Assembly (NCBI RefSeq): GCF_014633365.1 | Contig: NC_068346.1 | Coordinates: forward strand, 35,651,191-35,715,190 | Direction of reading: 5' to 3' | Source of the DNA: Diospyros lotus | Taxonomy: Eukaryota; Streptophyta; Magnoliopsida; Ericales; Ebenaceae | Length of the DNA: 64,000 nt | Shown: positions 38,779-49,275 of the stretch, piece after piece | Position numbering within the stretch: the first letter of the stretch is position 1 | Layout of the letters: each line of letters starts with the position of its first letter | The notes under the pieces: model-generated | What the model was told of the DNA's origin: nothing | The model's database searches: none | The model's input: only the letters and a program-made list of their open reading frames with translations | Translations under genes and position numbers: made by a program

Positions 38779-40256
38779 AATACTAACTTAATGGTCAAAG
38801 TTTGCCACAGTAGATAAAATCATAAAATTCCTACACTAATAGGAAGTTAGCGTGTGGTAATTCAGGTCCCAACTCCTAGTAATATAAAAAAAAAACAAAA
38901 TTAAATTAACATATGATTAATTTTTGTTGTCATATTCAAAATTTGAAAATATAAATACAAAATAATGTTTGATAAATTTATTTTTCTAAGTCCTTGCAAT
39001 ATAATTTTATTTTGCATATTTAATATTTTCTTAATATTTGCAATTGTTTATGAACATGCATACTTCGAAGAATTATTGAAGAAAATAAAAGAGATAGAAG
39101 AATAAACATCAAAACACTAAAATTTAAGAACGAACCTACAAAAATAAAATAAAAATAACAATGGGATCAAACTACCCTTTAGCATTTAATACAAATTGAT
39201 GACCTAAGGACTAATCACTAACTAAATTTATACGACTCATATGAGATTTCAATCAATTATGTGCATTGTTGATCTAAATTACGAAATGCTTGCGTAGATA
39301 GAAAAAAAACATTAAAGATTGTCCTAAAATGACATTGTTTTGATGTTTAAGTCAACAATGAATTCAACAAGAAGCAAAGTATACAAGAATTGTATTGAAA
39401 TAGAATTGTATTGAATTGTCCTTCTCTTAATTCTTCGTGCTAAGATTATATTTATATTTGTCCTCTAAACCTTAAAAATTGCCATTAAGTTAGAGGGTTT
39501 GGTTGGAAAGTTCTCCAAATCTTCTTTTATTTGGACATGGTTGTACTGATAATGACCATTTTTATCTTGTTTTGTGAGTATTTGAATATCTTATTTTCAA
39601 CTTAAATCGAGAATTTGAATATCTTTTATTTTCTACCTAAATCGAGATTATCTTGAATTTTCTACAAATATTCGTCATGCATAATCTAAGATCAAACTAA
39701 TGACTATTTTGGTATTGACTTATATAGAGTGGCCCTAGTGATGTATGATAATAAAAATATTTTGACAAATACTTCTTAGTGATTATAATAATCAAATTAC
39801 CAAAATAACCATTATAGCAATAACAAAAAACTATAGTGAAATCTACCAGTCACTTTCAGAAAAAGAAGAGTAGAAAAATATTAGCCAAACATTTTGCTTT
39901 TGCTTGAAGATAAACTTGAGTAATGTTGAAAATATCACAAAAATATTATGAAAATAAAATAATAGTTTAATTAAAGGAATACTCGAGTAATAGCTGGACT
40001 GTTCTTTTAATTTTATGGTCGAAAAAATAGGAGATGAAAGGATAGAGTGATAAGGTGATTTGGAGATTAGAAAACTCCAATAATAAAGAGATAAAAATAG
40101 CAGAATAAATTCAAGATATCTCAGCGATTCTTTAAATTCATGTTGTGTATTTTATCTTCAAAGCATATTCAAATATGTTCTTAAAATGTATGAGAAAATC
40201 TAGTTGTTGTATATAAATATCCTATATTACTCGAGAATAAATTAAGCAAGAATTTA
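38770..40256. repeat. 1.47-kb direct repeat, copy 1
   Basis: About 90% or more alike by eye to 41236-42693 over its whole length, with shared phrases such as CCTACACTAATAGGAAGTTA near the start and GTTGTTGTATATAAATA near the end. It encodes nothing recognisable. Copy 1 follows the minus-strand LTR directly. Confidence 0.85.
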
Positions 40257-40425
40257 TTGTGTCCATCTCGAACTTGGACTAAATGCCGACCTTGGTTTGG
40301 TTTTTTGGTGAACACGTGTCTTTGTTTTTATTGGTTGTTTTCCCGAGGTATTGGGGTAATTATGAACTTGAGGACATTCCAGGGTTTTGGGGTAATTATG
40401 AGTTTGATGGCATTCCCCTCATTAT
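40257..40425 (-). mobile_element. Truncated Tat-like LTR (minus orientation)
   Basis: It matches the 5' part of the LTR at 38226-38778, sharing GTCCATCTCGAAC and GAACACGTGTCTTTG. It stops abruptly at the end of direct-repeat copy 1. Internally the phrase TTGGGGTAATTATGA is duplicated. Confidence 0.6.
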
Positions 40426-41235
40426 GATCATTAGGATTTTGGCAAATTCGAGATCAAACTCAAAAATGTATTCGAGCTCGAACTTATTAAGAATTTATTG
40501 AACTTGAGTCAGTTCGTTTAATATGATAAATGAGTTTTTAGAGAACTTGAGCTCACCAAAATTTATTTTTCATTAAAGCCATTCAAACTTATTTTTATAT
40601 AACAAAAAACATAACAAATATAAGCATAAATTATCAAAACAAATATAATAGCACTGTTCAAACAAATATAAATATCTCTATCACAAACACAAGAATAAAT
40701 AATAAAATATTAAAATAATAATAAAAAAAATTATTTCGAGAGTTTTGTTTGTAAGCTTGTTCATGAACTTATTGGCAAGCTGAATTGAGCAGAACTTCGT
40801 CTTAGTTAAGCTGGCTCATTTATGAGTTGAGCTCCAAATTAGAGCTCAAGTTCAACTCATTCATAACACAAGTGAGCTCTTACCAAACCAAATGCCGAGC
40901 TACACACGAGTGACTTGGGTCATTTAGAACCCTAACTTTGGAGATGACATGTGAACTAATCTCATTAGGATTCTTTTGTAGAAGACACATGAAAGGCTAC
41001 TAAATTGCCTTGTGTCATCACACCTCTACTTTACCACCCACAACATGGTTATCAGGATGGCTCGGTAGCATGGCACCACTCTCAAATCATATCTTAGAGT
41101 CACATTCCACGTATAGGACTAGTGGAAATCACACTCGGGCCATTCCGAATAAGGCTATATAAGCCCTGACCTCTTTAGAGATAAACGGACTTTAATACCT
41201 TACTTTACTCGTTACTTTGCTACTTCTATTCATTC
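40426..41235. mobile_element. Spacer between direct repeats: MITE-like part plus LTR promoter-like part
   Basis: 40430-40920 is bounded by GAGCTCGAAC / GAGCTCAAGTTCAACTC-type phrases typical of a plant MITE class. 40930-41235 resembles an LTR U3-R-U5: ACCACCC..., then CTATATAAGCCCTGACCTC (TATA box at about 41156), then a TACT-rich start region. Confidence 0.45.
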
Positions 41236-42693
41236 TCTTAATACCGAACACTAACTTAATTGTCAAAATTTGCTACAGTGGATAAAATCATAAAATTCCT
41301 ACACTAATAGGAAGTTAGCATGTGGTGATTCAGGTCCCAACTCCTAGTAATATAAAAAAATTAAATTAAATTAACATATGATTAATTTTTGTTGTCATAT
41401 TCAAAATTTGAAAATATAAATACAAAATAATGTTTGATAAATTTATTTTTCTAAGTCCTTGCAATATAATTTTATTTTGCATATTTAATATTTTCTTAAT
41501 ATTTGCAATTGTTAATGAACATACATACTTTGAAGAATTATTGAAGAAAATAAAAGAGACAAAAGAATAAACATCAAAACACTAAAATTTAAAAACGAAC
41601 CCACAAAAATAAACTAAAAATAACAATGGGATCATACTACCCTTTAGCATTTAATACAAATTGATGGCCTAAGGACTAATCACTAACTGAATTTATACGA
41701 GTCATGTGAGATTTCAATTCAACTATGTGTGTTGTTGATTTGAATTACGAAATGCTTGTGTAGATAGAAAGAAAACAATAAAACTTGTCCTGAAATGACA
41801 CTGTTTTGATGTTTAAATCAACAATGAATTCAACAACTAGCAAAGTATAAAAGAATTGTATTGAATTGTCGTTCTCTTAATTCTTCGTGCTAAGATTAGA
41901 TTTATTTGTCCTCTAAACCTTAAAAAGTGCCATTATGTTAAGGGTTTGGTTGGAAAGTTCTCGACATCTTCTTTTATTTGGACATACTTGTCGTGATAAT
42001 GACTCTTTTTATCTTGCTTTGTGAGTATTTGAATATCTTATTTTTAACCTAAATCGAGAATTTGAATATCTTATTTTCTACCTAAATCGAGATTATCTCG
42101 AATTTTCTACAAATATTCTTCATGCATAATTCGAGATCAAACAAATGATCATTTTGGTATTGACTTGTAGCGTGACCCTAGTGACGTATGATAATAAAAA
42201 ATGTTTTGATAAATACTTCTTAGTGATTATAATAATCAAATTACCAAAATAACCATCATGGCAATAACAAAAAACTATAGTGAAATCTACCTGTCACTTT
42301 CAGAAAAAGAAGAGTAGAAAAATATTAGCCAAGCATTTTGCTTGAAGATAAACTTAGTAATGTTGGAAATATCACAATGATATTGTGAAAATAAAATAAT
42401 AGTTTAATCAAAGGAAGACTCGAGTAACATCTCGACTGTTCTTCTAATTTTATGGCAAAAAAAATATGAGATAAAAAGATAGAGTGATAAGGTGATTTGG
42501 AGATTAGAAAACTCCAATAATAAAGAGATAAGGATAGCAGAATAAATTCAAGATATCTCAACGATTTTTTAAATTCTTGTTGTTGAATTTCATCTTCAAA
42601 ACATATTTAAATATGTTCTTAAAATGTATGAGGAATCTAATTGTTGTATATAAATACCCTATATTACTCGAAAATAAATCAAGCAAGAATTTA
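41236..42693. repeat. 1.47-kb direct repeat, copy 2
   Basis: Direct-repeat partner of 38770-40256. Small indels account for the 30-bp length difference. It ends CAAGCAAGAATTTA, as copy 1 does. Confidence 0.85.
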
Positions 42694-42769
42694 CAGTTTT
42701 TCTTAGCTCGTTTCATTTTTCTCCATAAGTAATTTTTTTTTATGTTTTAATTTTAGGTAATGCTACGAC

Positions 42770-42965
42770 GATGGTTATGCAATAATATATAAATCTTATT
42801 TTTGAATAAAGCGTATTTATTATATTTTATTTTTAACATTCAAATAGTTATATTAATTGATTAAATAATTCAAAATATGATATACTTATCATCAATTAAT
42901 AAAATTATTTAAATATTAAAAATAAAATACATTATTAATATTACCCATTAATTTTAATTTTTACT
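42770..42965. mobile_element. AT-rich palindrome (family P2)
   Basis: The left arm TTATTTTTAACATTCAAATA is mirrored by TATTTAAATATTAAAAATAA. Similar foldbacks occur at 43918-44000, 44925-45030 and 47100-47250. No defined ends. Confidence 0.5.
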
Positions 42966-43386
42966 TCTACCCTTTGTATTATATTATTGAAGCTACAAGC
43001 CAATATTAATTAGTTTTTTTTTTATTTTTGCTAACCCATTAATTTGAATTATTGAAAGGAATAATTCTTAATGTCATGTTGAATTATTTAAATAATTTTT
43101 TTATATCCTATCCCCATCTCTCCACAAGATATTAATTGAAATATTAATTTAATTAATGTTCCGTGTCGTGTTAGGTGTTGAATTACTCTTATAAATTAAA
43201 AATATCATCATTAGTTGACTTTAAGAATAATTAAGTTAAGAAAATAAAACCATTAAATAATAAGAGTGTTGTTAATAAGTGTTCTTAGAACACCTCTCTA
43301 TCGGTGTATTTTATATTTACTACTAGACGGGTTTTCTTACATGAACCTAACTATATTCGAAAATTTGTATATATAATTAATTAATA

Positions 43387-43412
43387 AAATAATAATAATA
43401 ATAATAATAAAA
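43387..43412. repeat. AAT microsatellite
   Basis: About eight AAT units. Confidence 0.9.
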
Positions 43413-43566
43413 TTACAAATAATTTAAAATTTTAAAACGTCTACGATTTTAAGTAAAGTATATTCCGAGCATCACAAATAAAACTAAATCAAAAACAAAT
43501 AACAAAATCCAAATTATCAATCTCTCCTCACAAAATATACAATAAATATAATATGCCTAAGGAGTC

Positions 43567-43840
43567 ACCTATATGAGCCAAGATCTGTCATTCCATTTTG
43601 TTGTCCTTTTATCTGTCCACTCAATGAAAAGTAGCCATATCATCCATTATCAAATAATAATTTAAAAAAAATTAAAATCAAACAAAAAAATTATAAATGA
43701 CATATATGTTATTATTTAATTTTATAATTTTTTAAAAAAAATTATTATTTGATAATAGGTGATGTAGCTGCTTTTCGTTGAATAGACAAAAAAACGGATA
43801 ACAAAATTAGACAATAAATCTCAAACTCCACCTATAGGTA
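43567..43840. mobile_element. Palindromic MITE (family P3)
   Basis: The left arm (ATCATCCATTATCAAATAAT at about 43648) is mirrored by ATTATTTGATAATAGGTGAT at about 43743. The inversion extends outward through GAAAAGTAGC / GCTGCTTTTC to ends ACCTATA. About 270 bp, no ORF. Confidence 0.65.
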
Positions 43841-43917
43841 CATTTTTTTTCATCTATATTAACATTATTAGACTTTTTAGGCGAGTATCAATATTTTATA
43901 TATATAGATATAGATAT

Positions 43918-44110
43918 AGATTAAATATATTATATTTTAAAATATTTAATAAAAAATTTAAATAGTAACAATAAAATATATCAAATGCAAATAATAAATA
44001 AATACCATTAATTAATTCCCGCGAACAAAGGGCTGAAATAGACGTGGATGACGTGATGCCTCGGTGTGCGGTCAGTCGTGCAGCACGTGTGATAGGCTAA
44101 CGCCACGCCA
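43918..44110 (+). repeat. G-box-containing direct repeat, copy 1
   Basis: It shares GGGCTGA..TGGACGTGGAT, ACGTGATGCCTCGGTGTGCGG and GATAGGCTAACGCCAC-type phrases with 44932-45136. It contains GACGTGGATGACGTG and CACGTG cores in unusually GC-rich sequence. Confidence 0.8.
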
Positions 44111-44627
44111 CGTTGCAATTGCAATTGCCGCTCCTTCCTATTCTAGGACAAGGTACAGGGAATCTCCTTCCTCCTAGAACAATGTTAAATGTACAGCGAC
44201 TGTACATTCCTCCCAGAGTCAGGCAGACACTCTCTCCACCAGCGCCGGCTCAAAAGTTGATGGGGGCATAGGCCATAATTAGCTTGGTGGCCTTTTAAAA
44301 ATTATTAAAAATTTATTTTTTTTATTTTTTGAAATATAAAATTATTAATTAAATTTTTATATTTTAATTTAAAAAATAAATATTTTTTAATTGACATATA
44401 TAGAATAAAGGTAAACAATCATACGATCAGAAAATACATATAACAAAAGTAGACAATCATGTCTAGATAATATACTTAAATCAAATACATTAATCGAGAT
44501 ATAAAATATTCTTAATTACGAAAATATCGATTATTATGCTTCCGTCATATGAAGTAAGTTATCACATGCAAAACAAGTTAATTAGTCACACGTCAAAGAT
44601 CTTTATCATCTAAGGTTGTTAAAATCG

Positions 44628-44780
44628 TAAAAGAGTTTTCGACATGTAAAATCGTAAAAGGGTCTTCGACATGTAAAATCGTAAAATCGAGTGCGATTAA
44701 CTTTAAAATCGTAAAATCGTAAGAATTTTTAGTTCAAAAAATCGTAAAATTATATCCGTAAAATCATGTTATCATCCATT
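44628..44780. repeat. AAATCGTAAAA tandem/cluster repeat
   Basis: At least seven AAATCGTAAAA-like units. Two lie in an adjacent ~29-bp tandem with TTCGACATGT. Confidence 0.85.
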
Positions 44781-44931
44781 TTGAAACCATCAATAAAGTA
44801 CCTATCTCCTATTTATGCTAAGGTTATTTAAAATTTTTGAGCGACCAAAAAATAATATCAAGAGAAGTTAAGAAAATAAAATATTTAAATAATAAGAGTT
44901 TTGTGAATAGGTGTTGTTAGAACACCTGTAA

Positions 44932-45136
44932 AAATATATTTAATGTATTTTATATTTTAAAATATTTAACTAATTAATAAAAATATTTAAATACTAACAA
45001 TAAAATATATCAAATGCAAATAATAAATAAATACCTTTAATTCCCGCAAGCAAAGGGCTGAGATGTGATGGACGTGGATCACGTGATGCCTCGGTGTGCG
45101 GCCACTCGCGCACCACGTGCAATAGGCTAACGCCAC
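44932..45136 (+). repeat. G-box-containing direct repeat, copy 2
   Basis: Partner of 43918-44110. It contains GGATCACGTGATGCC and CACCACGTGC, two palindromic CACGTG cores. Confidence 0.8.
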
Positions 45137-45460
45137 TTTGAGGAATCTCCTTAGGGTTCATTAAATATTATAAAATAATAATATTTTATAATTGAAGTTT
45201 GAGAATTTATTGGGTTTCTAAAATTTTGTCCTGATCGATTTTAATAATGATTGTACTGTTAAAATATATTTAATTATTATTAAATATTTATATCATTATT
45301 AAAAATATAATAATTAAAATTTATAAAACATAAAAATTTAAGTTGAGATAGAATCGGGCAATGAATAAGGAACCTGATTTGCATGTCTAGAGACTAGTGA
45401 CTAGCTACCAATTCAATGGAGAGTTTGATTCACCATTGGAGAAAACTTGTATTTATATCC

Positions 45461-46146
45461 AGGGGCGGAGTTATCAATATTTTTTAGTGAGGGTAAAATT
45501 TATTAAGAAAAAATAAAAAATAATATAAAATACAAAAAAATTAACATAATTTAATCAATACCTTAATTTTAAAAGTGAAAAAAAAAACCTTTCTGAGACA
45601 AATATTGGTGAGGCCTTACTGCTCACTAATTAAGCGAGAGGGAGAGAGAGCTGGAGTTGGAGAGGCAGGCAGCATCCAGCTCCAACGAGCGATCAACGAC
45701 GGAAGGCCGGAGCCCTGACGGGTAAGCCGGCGAGGGCAAGGTCGAGAAGGTGACGCCGGTGAGCGATGGAGCCAGAGGCTCGAAGAGAGGCAGCAACTAG
45801 CAAGCATGAGCAACTGACGGTGATGGATTGAGCGAGGTAAGCGAGAGCGACCGTAGACCGAGAAGGTGAGGGGAGGGCTAGCGAAACGAGTCAACGACCT
45901 CACCTCAGTGATGGTCAGATGGTCTGAGTCGCCGGACGGAGGTCGGAGTGAGTGAGAGCGACAGAGAGGAAACCCGCAACTAACAGCTAGCAAGAACAAG
46001 AGAGGAAGAAAGGTAGGGGGCAGGCGACAGGAGCTCGAGCGAGAGAAAGATTGAGGGAGGATTTTAGATTTTATACTCGGGCTTGAGTGTAGGCCAAATC
46101 AATGATAGGCCAAGGCCCAGTGAGGGCCTTTCACTGGTCCACCCCT
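45461..46146. mobile_element. GC-rich island bounded by short inverted repeats (candidate non-autonomous DNA transposon)
   Basis: The left end is AGGGGCGGAGTTAT. The right end, inverted, is AGGGGTGGACCAGT (8 of the first 10 match). AGGGGCGGAG-type ends are common on plant DNA transposons. The interior 45600-46060 is strikingly GC- and purine-rich against AT-rich flanks, and a 127-codon open frame on the minus strand (45999-45616) has no homology I recognise. No convincing target duplication was seen. Confidence 0.5.
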
Positions 46147-49100
46147 ACTTATGTCAAGGGAGATGAGAGATCAAATAGATTGTATCTCTCCAATAAGTAA
46201 TTAATAGATTTGAACAAACAATACAAGAATAAAGTATAAGAGTGAAGTAGTTGCTCGAGAAAAATTCCCGCCATGCATTGTACTTATAGTTAGTATGTTG
46301 TTCACACAAAAGTGGTTAATAAATACTAAACTAATAATACAATTTAAGTGAAGAGAAATGTCGAACAAATAATCAAGATTATAAGTTAACAAAAATGAAA
46401 AATAAATGCGAAATGAAATAAAAACTAGGATAACAGTTTTTTTTTAAAAGGTAGGAAATGAAAATGTGGGCAACAAAATTAAATAAAAAATATGAGGGTT
46501 TTTTTTTGTAAATATATTTTTTAATATAAAAAATTATAAAAAAATAATTATTTAATTAAATATAAATATAAATTTTGTTATCGACTCAAGTATACATAAA
46601 CACAAGTTATTTTTGTTTTTAACTGGTGGTGGGGATAGTAGAGAGGAAATTGCTTTCGTCTTTAATATAATCGCAAAACAAAAACGCATTTTCAAATTGA
46701 AAATATTTTTTTAATATTATGCAAAGACCCATAAGCATTTTCAAAATTATAGAAATGAGGTTGAAATGTTTTTTTTATATTTCTTAGTGTTTTAGGTTGG
46801 AAAACGTCTCGAAAACCTTAAAATTACGTCGTCTCGAAAACATTAAAATTACATCATTTCATCGTTTTCGTGCATCACAGCAAATAATTGTCACAAATTG
46901 ATATAAAATACATAAATCTATAATTATTTTATTAAAATTCATAACAATTTTATTTAAAATTAATAATAGTTCATAATAATGAGCAAATTTATTATTAATT
47001 TTAGGTACATAAATATCATAAAAAAGTGTTCAAAAAGCATTTTTGACACATTCGCTCCAAGCTCATCAAAAAGCTCAAGGTTTCGTTTACCTATGTTTTT
47101 AGGGTATTTCTTAATATGTATTTAATGTATTTTATTTTTAACATTTAAATATTTTTTATTAATTAATAAAATATTTTAAAATACGATACATTTAATAATA
47201 ACTAATAAAAATGTTTAGTGTAAAAATAAAAGTGTATTAAATGTAACTTGACCGGTATATTGCTACACTTATTAGCAAACCCTAATTTATTAACATAATG
47301 TTAATCAATGTTTTAAGAATAATTGTTAAGATATAATAAATGTATAATCTATGATGCATGAAAATTTTTTGGGGCGTCATTTTAGCATTTCCGCAACGTT
47401 CTATTTTCAAAACTCTAAAAAACGTTTTCAGTCTATTTTTACAAATTCGAAAACTTTTTGAAATTGTTTCAAAATATTAAGGAAGTATCGAAAAGGCATT
47501 TCCGATTTGAAAACACATTTCTATCCATAAAGAGATTAGATGCGAGAGGTCATGAGTTTAAATTTTATTCACATGATAAATTGTTACTTTTTTTTTTTAA
47601 ATTAAATATTATTATAGAATTGTGGTGGAGAAACACCAAAGAGGGCGCTGACTGAAAATGAAAATAGTTGAGCGACCGGGTTCAATTTAAATTATCCAAA
47701 ATAATGGGCTGTGAGCCCACATTCACAGGCCCAGGCCCGGGAAAATAAAATAAGAAAAAATTCACTCAAATTTGTAATGATTTAGATCATTTGCACGAAG
47801 ATTTTATGATTTAAATTTTTTAAATGGACATCCCTTTTATCCCATCAATATTAATTAATTAATATTAATTTAAATTAAGCTAGTTGATTTAAAATTAATC
47901 AATAATAAAATTAAAAAATAAAAAGATGTTTTCGCCTGGTGACTTTCTTCTATCTGTTGTTTTTGATGAGTTTCTCATAAAAAGAAAAAGAAAAAAAAAG
48001 AAGAAACTATTGACCCATTAGAAAAATTCATTATCAAATAATCAGATATTTAATTTCATCGTTTTGTTATTGGATCTTTAGTATTTTTTGGTTCAAATTT
48101 AGTTATTAATTGCAAACTATGTTGTCTTTTTTTTTTTAATTTCATTTTTTATTTAATTAGTTTAATCTAATTTAACTAATGTATAATTAAAATCTTTTGT
48201 AATAAAATGAGTGTTTGTGCAAAAAAAATAATTAGTTTTAATTAAGGAATTCTCATAGCCATTTTTAAATACTAAAAGGTATTTGTGTAAATGACATAAA
48301 TTACAAGAGTCTGAATGCAATTTACTCATAAAAAAAATACTAGTAAAGCATCGAAAAATATCAAAAAATTGACCTCCAAGAGTAAGTCTTAATAATAGAC
48401 TAAATCATTGACATGTCTTGAATGAAATTGTTGAGGAATCAATATAGATATGGATTTGAAGTTATTCAAACCCTCTGTAATACAAAAAACGAAATTTGCC
48501 TTAAAGATTTAGAAATTCAGATTTTAATTTGAGTTTTCAAATCCTTAAATTCATACTCATTTTACGATAAACAGAGAGAGTGTGCGTGTGTGAGAAAAAA
48601 GAGAGAAAAATTTATTGTTATCTCTATCTTAATCGTCCCACTATTCATGTAATCCAAACTCGTAAGGTCTTAATGAATCACATTGCAAAATTGTGATAAG
48701 GGTTTTGGCAATTGGTTTGGCGCCACCGACAATCAACAAATTAGAGAGAGATATAGTCATTTTGTCTTATTTGATTTTGATAGAAGTTTTTTTAAGAAAT
48801 TGAGAGAAAAATAATTTAAAAAAAATCGAACAATATTGAAGAAGAAGAAAAAAGAACACAACAACGAGCTTTCACCGTTGGTTCTTAATAGGGGTTAGCA
48901 ATAATGACATAGACTAAACTATAATAAGATTAAAAATTTAATAATAAGATAAATTAAAATATAAGTCTTCATTTGTTATAAAGTAAAAAGTTTAGGATAA
49001 ATATTGTTACTTAACTCTTTTTTTTCTCTAATTGACACGTAATTGTCTCGAGTGCGGCCCCATGGAACTGCGGTGGCCAGCGCAGCAATGGATTTTTCTC

Positions 49101-49275
49101 CAGAGCCGATGACGACGAAGCAAAGCCGGTCGGCTAGTACCGTCATCGGTGAGCTCATCTTTTCAACTTTTGAAAGCTGTATCTAGATGGAATGCAACTC
49201 CACTAAGTTCATACATACTCATACACAACTATGGAAAGATCAATCGATTTGCAGTTCTAAGTTGAAGCTTCAGCG
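46147..49275. other. AT-rich intergenic DNA upstream of GSTZ
   Basis: No gene recognised to about 49000. A foldback of family P2 lies at 47100-47250. A compact GC-rich patch at 49035-49160 (open on the minus strand for about 45 codons) sits roughly 120 bases before the GSTZ start and may be promoter or a gene fragment. 49200-49275 is the probable GSTZ leader. Confidence 0.45.

Noticed and set aside
44628..44780. CRISPR-like array
   Set aside because: This is a plant nuclear window, units are degenerate and lack equal spacers.
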